A stretch of 64,000 bases of DNA, taken from NCBI GenBank assembly GCA_949592205.1, contig CATIUR010000018.1, positions 281,501 through 345,500 of the forward strand. Direction: 5' to 3'. This DNA comes from Helichrysum umbraculigerum. Its lineage: Eukaryota; Streptophyta; Magnoliopsida; Asterales; Asteraceae. Position numbers and translations under genes: made by a program. This document shows positions 36,291 through 47,888 of the stretch, one piece after another (position 1 is the first letter of the stretch; every line of letters begins with the position of its first letter). The notes below the pieces were generated by a model. It had not been told where the DNA came from, did not search any database, and saw only the letters and a program-made list of their open reading frames with translations.

Positions 36291-36375
36291 TGCTATTCAA
36301 AGCTGTTGCTGGAATTTGGGGGAGAAAAATAACATTTCAGAAGCAAACAAAGAGGAAGCTTGGGTGCTTTATTGA
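34447..36375 (+). pseudogene. Second BTB/NPH3 gene copy, stopped by one nonsense codon
   Basis: The exons match the intact gene: 34447-34515 and 34801-36375, with the same splice sites. At 35521 a TAG replaces the TCG (Ser) of the intact copy, giving a 263-residue product with the BTB segment and only the beginning of the NPH3 domain. The frame then stays open to 36375 with typical NPH3 motifs (RQLDLATVKDLLIPS, TSDGIYRAVDIYLSKH), so the nonsense change is recent. The last 30 codons differ completely (NAIQSCCWNLGEKNN... against REIQRGYLRNMKAEK...), ending in EEAWVLY. A truncated BTB product could in principle act as a dominant partner. It is called a pseudogene because most of the NPH3 domain is lost. 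Confidence 0.85.
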
Positions 36376-37223
36376 GCCTGAACGACTACAGCTTCCATAG
36401 TTCCATGTCAAGGAAGTTTATCTAATGTAGAAGACGACGAGGATTTTGAGTTTGTTATTGTTAGTTAATTTATTTTAAAGCTGTTTCAATCTTTGGATGT
36501 TTGGGTAATGTTGCTGTTGCAATGATTTTATTTAGGTTGTTTGTTCTTGTTGTATTACATTGCTCTTTTTTAAGGTTGATCTCTTCCTGGTAAACCTGGG
36601 TTGTAGTTTGCTTTGTGTCAATACCTAAATAATGAAAGTACCTGCTTGGTTAGAAAATTGTAAAGGTCAGATCAAGTCATCAAATCAACTCAACTGGTTA
36701 TTAGTCTAATATTAGATTTAAAAATGTATAATTATTAAAAAGATAATGTCAAAAATATTTGTATATAATAATTGAGTTATAAATGAAATGGTTTAAATGA
36801 GTAATAAGTGATAATTTAGGTCAATTATAGAATGTAGATTACTATCTTAATGATATTGTTGTCATAAACATATATGATCCATTAGCTGTTTCCAGAAATC
36901 AAGAAGCAAATGGTTTGTAAACCAGCTTACTTTGACTTGCGTTAAAACTACATGCATCGACCCAAAAGCTACTATCTGACGCAACCGATAAGAAAACGAA
37001 AACACTATTAGATGAGCGCATAGAGTGTAAAAGAAATTACGCTCTTGAAAAAATTCTGGACCGTAAGAGTAAATGATAGAAAAGATTTCACTTAAAGATA
37101 CTGAGAAGTCAATGTTCCATGTGACATCATACAGATCGCAGAAAAAGTCACAAAACACAAATGACCCACTAAAGAGTTCCATCTAAAAATAACAGACCAA
37201 CTGAACTGAACTGAATTCGACAT
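36376..37223. other. Gap between the NPH3 copy and the RPB8 gene
   Basis: This is the converging 3' side of both genes. The frame at 36862-37182 on the minus strand has no family motif. The RPB8 3' UTR should lie just left of 37224. Nothing else seen. Confidence 0.4.
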
Positions 37224-38973
37224 TTACTCCTTCAGTAGTAGAAGGAACAGCCTTTGATCAACCTTAAATTTACCCATTTTTGCAGGAGCACCCTTCATCA
37301 ACAGTTGAAGCCCTCCAAATGATATGTACACAGCCCTGTATCCAGACAAAGGCTAGACTATCAGTTTTCTGGATCAGAACTCTACTGCTATTTAGGCAAC
37401 TGTTCCATATTAAATGCACATAAGTGAAGAGCAAATCAAATTTAGTAATCTGTTTTCAGAATTTCAGTTATGGTTACATGTTATATCATCCAAACAGCAA
37501 AAAGTCCACTTTGAATTAAGAATAAACAAACGGATAGAATCATTAGGATATAGAAAATGCCCATATTTCCAGACCACTAATACTTATCAAAAGGTCTCAA
37601 AGAAAGTAGATTTTTAGGGGTTTAAACTTAAATTGTGAAGTAGGTGCCAGGTTTGATTGTGTTTATCTCCAACGAATTGAAATCGAAGATTTTTACTGAA
37701 ACTGTTTGCATACCTCCTAAATCACTTTATTACAAGATTCAGATTATTGTTGTCATAAAATTGTGTCTGTAACCATAATAATGCAATGATTAGTAAAAAA
37801 AATATTGGACCAGATAGTGTTTGTGATCAACCCAACATAACCTGCCACATTTCAACCTGTACTATAGAATGACAAGTTTTAACTGAAACTCCCATTTTCC
37901 CACCTCTACAAGTAGCAAAAGAAAATAAACAAAAATGAAGAAATACATACACTTCAACGTCACCACTTTGGTTTCTTTCGTCTGAGATCTTGTATAACAG
38001 CCCATGCATGACATACTCAAATCTGTCAGCAAGTGATTTCTTGTTACCCTGTCGTTGAGAACACCAATTTTGTTTAGATTTAATACTACTATAGTGCACA
38101 GGTGGAAATTTTAATTCATTCACTTATGAAAGAGTAGACTTGGGTCTGTTTTATTTATAAACGTGTCAGAAGAGTAAAATAGAAGTTAGCTATAAGCCCA
38201 ACGGGTCAAACAGGTTAAAAATTAACCAAAGGGTACTTATAATGCAAAAAATCTCCCAAATCGCTTTACTAGAACAGCATAACTTTAATTAAATAGGTCA
38301 AACTCTTCTTATTATAATCCAAAACACGATTTGGAACATACATGTTTCAAGTTCATCCAAACCGGCCATAACATTTACCCCGTTTCACCTGCTACCCAAC
38401 CCATCCAATTTGCCACCTTTACCTAAATACAACCATTACAAATGGCATTACATAGTAGTTTACCTCAGAATTGGCAGTAGTAGCTGAACCATCTTCGTTT
38501 AGAGTTTGAGATAAGACCATCCTATACTTCTCTCCAGCATGCATAGGGTACAACTGTGAGTTCACGTCCAGCACAATGTGCATGTCAGATTCCTCCCCTC
38601 GTGCTTGAACACGCGAAACTGAAGGTAGAATGTGTAATCGCTGTATCAGTATCAATAATAGAGGTGACAATGTCTACCCATTTGCTTATAAACATCCAAA
38701 TGGGTCAATTTAGTTATATACTTACAGTCTGTAACACGTCAAACAGATAAAAACCTAGCTAAGTCCAACAGGCCGCAATCTTGTTTGATTTCAGTTTATA
38801 CCATTATTTTGCTAGATTTTTTTTGTATTCATGAATCAATGCTAGCATTGTGTAAGTATATACTATATCATCATTAAGTTGCAACGATCAATGAATATAC
38901 CTTTGTCATACTTTTTACCATCTGGATCGATCCCGATGACTTTAATAGTATCATCAAAATGTGGGCTAACCAT
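37224..38973 (-). CDS. NRPB8: RNA polymerases I, II and III shared subunit RPB8 (RPABC3)
   Basis: RPB8 is a small beta-barrel subunit common to nuclear RNA polymerases I, II and III. Four exons, all GT-AG with matching phases: 38973-38901, 38618-38464, 38048-37951 and 37335-37224, total 438 nt and 145 residues. Plant RPB8 is about 146. Motifs collinear with the family: IDPDGKKYDKVSRVQA, the LDVN strand with VNSQLYPMHAGEKYRM, LSQTLNEDG, KSLADRFEYVMHGLLYKISD, AVYISFGGLQLLMKG and the end VDQRLFLLLLKE. The exons are too short to appear as long frames. It departs from the family's usual start and end (MVSPHFDDTIKVIG; LLLLKE rather than an end like LMRKL), so it may be a diverged paralogue. An acceptor five bases before the ATG implies a 5' UTR intron of about 620 bp. 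Confidence 0.92.
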
Positions 38974-39606
38974 CCTTGCTACACCTTAGCTTTGATAAAA
39001 CAGAACTAACCTGTTACAATACAACAGGAGATACAAGAAAACTGAACCAAGCCGTTTCACACAATCGTACAATTAAAATCATTTTACCATCTGCAACAAA
39101 ATTAAGTACCAAGAGAAAGAATCAAGTACTAATCTTTTTATATAAGAAAATTTTCTTTAAAATAGTACCAATAGGCTAATAGCAAGGATTAATTAAACTT
39201 AAATAAACTTACCACTGCAAAATAGAACTAATAGCAAAGGTTTATATAGTAATAAAAATAAAAATTCTTAGTAACATAAAGGTTTAAGCTTCTAAAAACT
39301 TTATAAGCAACTAATTAATTAATCTATCACCAAGAGTTCATCAATTGAAGCTTGCAAGCTAAAACCACTCAAGATAACAAAAAATTTGGGTATTATTCAG
39401 TTGTTTACAACTATCAACTAAGTCAAAATGATTAGGCAGCAAATTATCAAAGCAATCAAATAAAACAAGAAAAAAAACAATCAAACACGGTATTTTTCTA
39501 ACATTAGGGTTGCTGAAATAAGCAAGAACAGAGGGAGTATATATGGGTAGATAACTGATTATGCAGCGAATTAAGAAGGGGAATTTTGCAGAATGCAAAC
39601 CTTAAG

Positions 39607-39615
39607 AAACCCTAA
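39607..39615. promoter_or_regulatory. Telo-box (AAACCCTAA) at the RPB8 leader
   Basis: On the minus strand the leader reads TTTTAGGGTTTCTTAAG|GTTTGC, with a likely 5' UTR donor just after the box. Telo-boxes near the transcription start are typical of plant translation and housekeeping genes, which fits RPB8. The exact start site was not determined. Confidence 0.6.
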
Positions 39616-39799
39616 AAGAGGGGTTTTGGAGCGTGCACCACAAATGACAAAAACCCCTCAAATTATGCTATTCAGCTGAACCCAACCTATATTATGTTTC
39701 TACTTTTCTATTTCTATATGTTTTGTTTTCGTAAAAGAAAAATACCGAGTAATAAAAAAACAATATAAGGTGGATGCTAATTGCTAACAATAAAAAAAT

Positions 39800-39984
39800 G
39801 GAAAATGCTATACGTAGCCCTAAGGGCTATGAATAAAAAATTCAAACACGCTTTGAATGTTTGTACTTTAATAATAACCACCCACCCCTGAATATAAGTT
39901 CCCCCAACCAACCAAATATACAACCTTTTTATGCACGAATCTAACTCTTAAACATAGCCCTTAGGGCTACAAATAGCAAAATCC
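39800..39984. mobile_element. MITE with 32 bp terminal inverted repeats
   Basis: The left end is GGAAAATGCTATACGTAGCC and the right end, reversed, GGATTTTGCTATTTGTAGCC. Both then continue CTAAGGGCTATG. The 185 bp body is AT-rich and non-coding. Each repeat contains a nearly perfect palindrome, TAGCCCTAAGGGCTA. The flanks are A-runs, so the duplication length is unclear. It sits about 185 bp upstream of the RPB8 telo-box. Confidence 0.8.
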
Positions 39985-40003
39985 AAAAAAAAATTGTGCG
40001 TTG

Positions 40004-40523
40004 CTAGGGTTGTTAAAAGCTAAATCCTGATTTTAAGTTTTTACGATTTTACGATCTGGAAAAACGAAAACAATTCCAATTTTTTACAGGATCTTAAAAT
40101 CATAGAACATGATTAAGATCTCAATTCTACGTTGATTTCGAGAATAGGATCTTACGATCTAGATCCGATCTGTCATATTTCAAAATATAAATAAGTTGAT
40201 TTTGTCTAATAAAATGGTAATATGCTTATCATTAATCAATTACTACACGTAAACCAATAAATATTCAACTAAAATATTTTAGCACGTGATAATCTGTATC
40301 TTTAATAACAAATATAATAATCTAGATTGCTATGAGAAGTATTGCATTAATGTTATAGTGTTTAAACTATAAAAATATAATTAATTTCATGCATTTTGTC
40401 TTTTAGATGTACTATAACATACATGTATGAGTAAGATTTTAAGATCCCGATTCGATCTTACGATCCCGATCTTTTAACGTTAAAAACAATCCTAGATAAG
40501 ATCTCAATCTTAACAACTTTAGT
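40004..40523. mobile_element. Possible hAT-like non-autonomous element
   Basis: The left end (TAGGGTTGTTAAAAGC) and the reversed right end (TAAAGTTGTTAAGATTGAG) share GTTGTTAA. GATCTTAAGATC-type words and their inverses fill both arms (TACGATCTAGATCCGATC; AAGATCCCGATTCGATC). No clear TSD was found. The boundaries are approximate. Confidence 0.35.
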
Positions 40524-41252
40524 ATGTTGTATTTTGTTAAAAAAAATTGAAAACTTAAGTTTAGTATTACATAACAATATTATAATTTTATGCTAAAAAT
40601 ATAATTAGTTTATGGAAATTAAACGCATGTTATCTATTTATTTTAAGGTATATTGTGAAAAGCAAGGTTATTAATATTTGATATTTTACTTGAGATTATT
40701 TTTGTCTTTGCAATATATTGAATTTGTATGATTAATTCTGAGATCTTAATATCCTACTCTAATACTCAAGTATTTTGCATGAAATTTGATGTATAAAAAA
40801 AATACTAAATCTATGACAAATTTGTGGAATTATAGTTAGTTTATACATTGTATAATATTAGAATACTCTTATAAAAATTTAGTTTATAAAAAGATATACA
40901 TTCGAGCTTATAGTTATAGCTTAAACTTATATTTAAAGATGGACGTTAGAACTTATAATTATTTATTTTTTTATAAGTGTTTGGCCAAAACTAGCCGAAG
41001 CTTAAAGATGTTAATTGACGTAAAAGGACAAACAAACACTTGATAAATATTTATATTAAAAGTATTTATATAAATTCTCATTTCATAAGCCCCTAACTTA
41101 TTTTTCAATGAACTTTTAACGGTTTATCTACTAAACAAATGGTATAAGCTGAATTTTGTAGAAAAATCAAGTTTAAATTTCAATAAGCTTAGTTTCCTAA
41201 ACACACTATTAAGCTACCATATATTTACCGCGGAGTATAAGCTTATTCAGTT

Positions 41253-41509
41253 TTTTTTGAAAGGCAGTTTGGAATCACTGACGGGCCACTTAGGCCCACC
41301 TGATCATCTCACCATAATGCACCCTCGAGAAGAAAGCCCAGCTTCGTCCCCGGCCCAAGTGCCGATAGATCCGGTTGCCGAAGTGGATAAAACTCCTCAC
41401 CCCGGAGCCCAAAGGCCCAAGGGATTTTCATGCACCGAGTAGGGTTTGAACCCTGTACCTGCAGCATAAATGCCAGATAGCTCTACCACGTGAGCCAGGT
41501 CTCAAGTGC
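41253..41509 (-). mobile_element. tRNA-derived SINE with 16 bp TSD
   Basis: It is flanked by ATAAGCTTATTCAGTT at 41237-41252 and 41510-41525, identical. Read on the minus strand it starts GCACTTGAGACC, has an A-box-like TGGCTCACGTGGTAGAGC and a B-box-like GGTTCAAACCC about 45 bases later (internal RNA polymerase III promoter), a GC-rich non-tRNA body, and a short A-run at the 3' end. SINEs move with LINE enzymes in trans. The plus-strand frame across it (41257-41442) is not a gene. Confidence 0.9.
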
Positions 41510-42026
41510 ATAAGCTTATTCAGTTATTTGCGAAACATACCAAAAATTGATAAATACCCGATGTTGATCCTTTAAGGACTTATAAGGTCATTTAATTATC
41601 AAATGAGCCAAACAATTAAGTTGGGCTGATGTTTATTACGTAGTAGTATGGCCCTTCATAGATTTTGGGCCTGTGCAAGTGCTCCATATCCTAAATCCAA
41701 CCCCAACGATGCTCTTAATATGTAGAGGATTTATCTTTATCCTAATAACTTTTTCTTTATGATACAAAAAAAAAATTGAATTTTAATTTTAATTTTAACT
41801 TTTTAAGGTAATAATGTTTGTGATCATAAGGGAATGTCCCTCTCTCTTAGAGAGGGGATGACAGGTACAATCTCAGTCGTTGATTTTTTGATTTACGGTC
41901 TAGTTTTATTGCATCATAATTATATTGCATCTTAAAAATGTTGCATTTTAACAATACTGCATCTTACCACTACAAATATGCTTAGCAAACTAGTTGTTTC
42001 GCACACCCCCTCCTTCCCTCTTTAAG

Positions 42027-42059
42027 CTACCATATGGCAATGGGTCGGGTTCGGGCGGG

Positions 42060-42151
<92 letters not shown>

Positions 42152-42803
42152 CCCTTCCGTTTAGAATATTCGTGCCCATACCTGGTCCAATACCCACCTG
42201 GTACTCAATTAATATTACCCATCGGTTTTTCGGGTTATCAGCGGGTTTCAGTTATCCCCATTTATGTAACTTTGGCTAAGCAAAAAATTGTTTGAGGGTT
42301 GAAAATACGATGAAAATTTGTATCACGACAAAAAAATAATTGAGACCAAAATACCATTAACCATATATATTCAAGATTTCAAATATTAAAGCTAACAATT
42401 TAAATATTTAATTAGACAATTCAAAGTTTCGAAACGTTCAAAATAATGAACAATTTCATGTTTTCATAACATACAAAATTCAAATGTAATAATCATGGGA
42501 ATCCAAGTATAAAAGCGTATGGTATAAGGGTTTACTAATTGATATGTAAATTATCTTCTTATATATATAAGTATATGTATTATATAAAATAACAATTATG
42601 TGGGTGTAGATATAGGTAAACGGGTATGGATACGGGTAATTGGGCGGTATTACCAAAACTCATAACCATACCCATACTCGCGAAATAAAAATATTTGTAC
42701 CCATAGCCGCATCCAAACTCGCTAATCCGCCTCAATACCCACTCCAAATATTTCGGGTTCGATTTTCCCTGTCGATTTCAGGTACTTTTGTCATCCCTAA
42801 CCA
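42027..42803. mobile_element. Possible hAT-like element with (AT)n expansion
   Basis: The left side reads ATGGCAATGGGTCGGGTTCG and the right, reversed, TTAGGGATGACAAAAGTACC. Repeated CGGGTA/TACCCG words on both arms are typical of a common plant hAT-type non-autonomous family. A 76 bp (AT)n tract at 42064-42139 lies inside. The TSD is not resolved (both flanks contain ACCAT). The frames at 42034-42279 and 42640-42825 are artefacts. Confidence 0.45.
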
Positions 42804-42847
42804 TCGTGTGAACTACACCCTATAGATAATCTTTTCTTGTTTCAAAG

Positions 42848-43169
42848 TAGGCCTGTGCAAGGTGCTAGAACCGGCCCGAACCGAACCGAACCGCGAACCG
42901 TGAAACTACAAATATTAGAACCGAGAACCGTACCGTAGAGAAGCGGTTCGGTACGGGACGGTACGGTTCCGGTACGGTTTGCCGGTTCCCACGGTTCGAA
43001 CAGTGTTTTGCACACCCCTAAATGTAGAACCGGCCCGAACCGCGAACCGTGAAACTACAAATATTAGAACCGAGAACCGTACCGTAGAGAAGCAGTTCGG
43101 TACGGGACGGTACGGTTTCGATACGGTTTGCCGGTTTTCACGGTTCGAACCGTGTTTTGCACACCCCTA
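42848..43169. mobile_element. hAT-type MITE with 8 bp TSD, internally doubled
   Basis: It is flanked by TTTCAAAG at 42840-42847 and 43170-43177. The ends are TAGGCCTGTGCAA and, reversed, TAGGGGTGTGCAAAAC. The interior is rich in GAACCG/CGGTTC and can fold back on itself. Two 149 bp tandem copies are present: GAAACTACAAATATTAGAAC occurs at 42902 and 43051, and the inner copy also ends in GCACACCCCTA. An 8 bp duplication fits hAT transposition. Confidence 0.85.
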
Positions 43170-43434
43170 TTTCAAAGTACTAAATACAGTGAGCTTAAAA
43201 TTTTAGTTAATTAATTAATCTAAATATATCATAGGATTTTCTGTTTGTCCCTTAAAAATATATATTAATGTTTTACATAATTTAGAGTGTGCTTGGTTCG
43301 AAATGAGGAACGAGAATGAGAAATGGAAAGTGAAACTATGCAATGTAATGAACATTCCTTAGTATTATCTTTGTCATAGATGTTGCTTGGTTCATACAAC
43401 TACGAGTAGGATTGACAAATTGGATCGAGTTAAG

Positions 43435-43900
43435 TTGACAGGTCCAAGTACTCGACATGATATGATAAACGGGTTACGAGTCTATAGTACCCAACCCGTA
43501 CATGATCTTTATTATCCGTTCAGATAAATGGATCAAACAGGTTAATGAGTTGGTAAGTTGGTTTTGGGTCAAGTGAGTCAAACATAATGGGTTACTTTTT
43601 GGTTGGTAGGTAGACCAATTTAGTACTCCACATGATTTGATAAACGGGCTACGCTTCAAGAGTACCCAACATGTACACGATCTTTATTACCCGTTTAGGT
43701 AAACGGGTTAATGAGTTGGTAGGTTGGTTTCGATCAAGTGAGTCAAATATAATGGGTTACTTTTGGTTTGGTTGGTTGACCCTTTAACCCGAAAGATTCT
43801 CCTGATTCTGACTTAAAAATATGACGGGTTAGCAGATTGACGAGTTAAAATTATCCAACCCAAACAAGATCTATATAACCCATTTGAGTAAACGGGTTAA
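43435..43900. repeat. Diverged tandem repeats of about 175 bp
   Basis: GATAAACGGGYTACG...AGTACCCAAC...GATCTTTATTA, then AACGGGTTAATGAGTTGG and CAAGTGAGTCAAA, recurs at about 43463 and 43638. A more decayed third copy is near 43820. The mix of ACGGGTT and AACCCG words suggests an expanded arm of a hAT-like element; the ends were not found. Confidence 0.55.
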
Positions 43901-44866
43901 TTGACAGACATATTTTTTTAGGATTTATTTTAGGTTGGCCCGTTGGTTTCAGGTGAAATGGGTGAAGTTTAATAGGCTAATTTTAGGTTTGATAGTTCAA
44001 CCCGTTAACCTGAAACTTGACCCGATCCTGACCCTAAAAAATTAAACGAGTCAGAGAGAAGGTTTAGTGGGTTGACTGGTTTAGATGACTATATATATGT
44101 TATATGTTAGGATGATTATAGTTAATGAGAGTGATTACTCACTAATGGGTAATGATTGTATTATATGTAACAAAACATCTTTAATTCATTACCTTTCCTA
44201 TTACAGTATTACCCACCTCTTAAAACCCCCAACCAAACACCCCTTTAATCTAATAAAACCAACAATCACTTTACCCATCAGTATCGCTAATTCGTTCCAC
44301 CTACAAAATTTGCCATATAAATTCAATAACTTCAAAAAGAAGAATTACTTTTTGCGAAATTATTTTCGCATTCACGCGTGCTCCTTCATCCATGAATTCG
44401 TTAACCATCTCATCATCATAAAGATAGCAAAGGATATGATTATGTAAATTGCTGCATAACTTTATAAATTCATGATTTTGTTCTAAAGCTATGGTTGAAG
44501 TTATTTTTATAATTACTCTAAAATTATAAATAATTAAGCATCTTAAATTATATATAAAACATCTTTATGTTGTCATCAATTTTAAAACTTTCAATTAGTC
44601 AATTAGGTCCTTTTATTTTACTTAATTATAAAATATAAACCCTCAAGTTTCTCAATTTTAATAAATAAAAAAACTTATATCATAATCCGATAAGGTTACT
44701 TGATGTAAAAATAATTACATGTAAATAAGAATTTTGAATAAATTAATTTTGGATAACCATTACCGATATTTCTTTTTAGCTTTACAAATCCACCATCTTT
44801 GATGGACATGTAAACCATCTGCGTATAACAACGATTAAAATATATATTTACCATATACTATATTAG
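43901..44866. other. AT-rich stretch, no gene recognised
   Basis: A frame at 44085-44447 has no family features. AACCAAACACCCC at about 44230 and GTGTGCTTGGTTCG at about 43289 could be opposite ends of an old element, but I could not support it. Confidence 0.35.
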
Positions 44867-44950
44867 TATCAATCATGATTTTTTTTTTTTGAACGGCAAC
44901 AAAATAAAATTTATAAAAAATACAACTCTAGCAACAACTAGAGCAAAAGA

Positions 44951-47888
44951 TTACAAAGACATAGACCAAGGGTTTTGAATCCAAACACCCCAATCAATGT
45001 TTTTTCTAACCCTACTAGAAATCCAAACATAACTTCTAGCGACAAACTCATCAAATAAAACACATCTCCTAGGAATTTTTGAACCAAAAAGAAATTGGTT
45101 CCTAAAACTCCATATATGCCACCACAAAGAATAACAAAGGCCTTCGATCACTTCTTTCAACTTAGAATGCAAACGAATACCTTGGAACCACGTCCACCAT
45201 TCTTGATATGAAGAAATTTGAACAAAATCAAGATTCCACCACAAACACATCTTACGAAATAAAGAGGCCGCAACCTCACATTTAAAAAGAATATGATCCA
45301 AATCTTCTACTTCCAAATTACAAATCGAACATCTCAAATCAGACAGCAACAAACCTTTATGAGCCAAATTACGTTTTGTAGCCAATCTATCCAAGCACAC
45401 TTTCCACGCTAGAATATTAACCTTCCTTGGAATCAATTTAACCCATCTCGTTTGGAATTGTTGTCTTGGCAGAAACATGTCATCAAGCATGTTCCTCACT
45501 TCTTTAACTTTAAAAATACCCTCACCATTACCTTCCCAACACCACCTATCCTTCGTATTAGCCAACGAAACATTAGCAAGCAAAGACCGCATCTCATCAT
45601 ATTGATTACGCTCCACCCCATCTCGAACTGGTCTACGAAACGACCCATCAATCTGTTCACTGCCTCCTAGTTTATCAACAACCAACGCATCTTTATGAAT
45701 ATCCAACGCATAAACCCTTGGGAATTTAGATTTAAGCTTACTATCCCCTACCCACAAATCATTCCAAAACGATGTATTATTGCCATCACCCACCTTTTTC
45801 AAACACAAAGCAGGTAAATCCACCCCTTTATCTTTCAGAATACCCGTCTCTTTAATAATCTCAGTCCAAGTAGTATTAACCTTAAAATTCACATGCATCA
45901 TAGCCTCAAAATCAGCCCCATAAACAGCTTTAATCAAACGTAACCACAAACTATCTTCACCCGAAATAAATCTCCACACCCATTTAAACAATAAGGCACG
46001 ATTTAGAGCAAAAAAACTAGAAACTCCCAATCCTCCATAATTCTTAGAAGCCAACACTTTGTCCCATGCAACCCACGTGATTTTTTTCTCCTTATGCATA
46101 AACCCATTAAAAAACCTACTCCTTAATGACTCCATTATTTTTAGAATTCCTTTCGGCACCTTATAAATCGACATCATGTAAATAGGAGTCGCACCAAGAA
46201 CTGATTTCACCAACGTTAATCTACCCCCCATCGATAACGTTTTACATTTCCAGTTTGAAAGTTTAGACTTTATTTTAGAAATGACTTCCTCCCATGCATT
46301 CTTCCTATTCATCCCCCCAACATTCACACCTAGATAACGAAAAGGAAGTTTACTAGCTTTACAACCCACAACTCTAGCAACCTTAGAAACCTCATCCATA
46401 GACACCCCAATGCCCATCAAACTACTCTTGTGAATATTTATTCTTAAACCCGACGCTAAAAAGAACATTTGTAAAACATTCACAATAGTTTTCATATTCC
46501 CATGATTCCACATGCCCATAAATACCACATCATCAGCATAAAACATATGTGAAATCTGAACCAGATTATTAATATTGATTCCAGAAAACAAACCTGCTTT
46601 AATCACCCCCATGAACGATAGATGAAGAGATTCCATAACCAATATGAATAAATAAGGAGAAAGAGGGTCACCTTGTTTCAATCCTCTCTGAAAATGAAAC
46701 TCATTAGTCGGGCTTCCATTTAACAAAATAGAAGCTTTAGACGAAACTAAGCAACCTCGAATCCAACATCTCCAAGAATCCCCAAAACCGAAAGCCTTTA
46801 AAACATCATCTAGAAAATCCCACTGAATAGAATCATAAGCTTTAGCAAAATCAACTTTAAAAACCATCGCCTGTTGATGCTTCTTTTTACACCAAGCAAT
46901 CAACTCATTAAGAATAAACGGACCATCTAAAATTTGACGATCCTCTACAAAAGCCGATTGAATATCTGAAATCAAACCTTTAATATGCAAAGATAACCGA
47001 GTCGCCAAAATTTTCGTCACCACCTTATAGACACTACCCACTAATGTAATAGGTCTATAATCCGACACCACCTTAGCATCTACATGCTTAGGAATTAAAG
47101 CAATAAAAGCCGAATTACATCCATTTGGAAATTTACCGTAACGAAAAAAGCACTCTACCGCTTCACAAAAATCAACTTCGAGGATATCCCAAAAGTTGCG
47201 AAAAAAATCAAAAGTATAACCGTCCGGCCCCGGAGACTTACTCTCACCACAAGCCCAAACAGCATCCCGAACCTCTTTTCTAGATACCGGACTATCAAGC
47301 AAGTTCCTTTGATCTTCATTCAAAACATTTGGAAAAACAAAATCAAGCACACATCTATTTGAATCTTGTTGATGAAAATGACCCCGAAAATAATCTTCAA
47401 ACACCTTCTAAACTTTACTCGGCTCAATCAACCACTCACCATTATGCATAATTCCCCTAATTCCCAACGTCGCTCGCTTCTTATTAATAATACCATGAAA
47501 AAATTTGGAGTTTTCATCTCCTTCAACCGACCATTTGATTTTAGCTTTTTGCATATTATCCAAAGCTTTTTTATCTTTAATACCATTCAGAGTATTAACC
47601 AAATTTCTTCTTTCTTGGATCAACTCCTCATTACCCAATCCTTTATCCACGACCATATCTATATGAGAGATATGCTCGTTTATATCGTTCTCCTCCCTAT
47701 TTTCTTTGGAACGTTTAACCGAAACCCACTCTTTAATTTTGGCTTTTAGGATTTGAAGTTTCTTTTTAAATCTGACCAAACTATTTGAATCTTTCAACTT
47801 CATTTGCTTCCATTCATCTCTAACCATATCATAAAAACCATCCCATTTTAGCAAAGAATGAAAAAACCGGAAAGGACTTGGACCATAG
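44951..47888 (-). pseudogene. LINE ORF2, 3' part: reverse transcriptase and zinc-binding end
   Basis: It begins at the LTR insertion with GPSPFRFFHSLLKW and runs through a charged linker to an in-frame TAG at 47408-47410, then open for 817 codons to 44951. The reverse transcriptase has ALIPKHVDAKVVSDYRPITL, QSAFVEDRQILDG, VFKVDFAKAYDSIQWDFL, RGLKQGDPLSPYLFILV and the catalytic FYADDVVF. The C-terminus carries the plant zf-RVT region (RKVNILAWKVCLDRLATKRN, CSICNLEVEDLDHILFKC). No RNase H motif was recognised after it. Apart from the single stop the frame is intact. Confidence 0.92.
47884..47888. other. Left TSD of the LTR element (CATAG)
   Basis: CATAG precedes TGTGACACCC, and the same five bases follow the right LTR at 55654-55658. 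Joining the LINE at this point restores its reading frame. Confidence 0.95.

Noticed and set aside
41257..41442. 61-codon plus-strand frame, Pro-rich
   Set aside because: It lies entirely inside the minus-strand SINE.
41440..41509. Candidate tRNA gene
   Set aside because: The A and B box are present, but no full cloverleaf or acceptor stem closes and the TSD includes the following body, so it is the head of a SINE.
43288..44245. One large element from GTGTGCTTGGTTCG to AACCAAACACCCC
   Set aside because: Only short end similarity, no TSD and dissimilar arms. GGTGTTTGGTT-like words are common in plant intergenic DNA.
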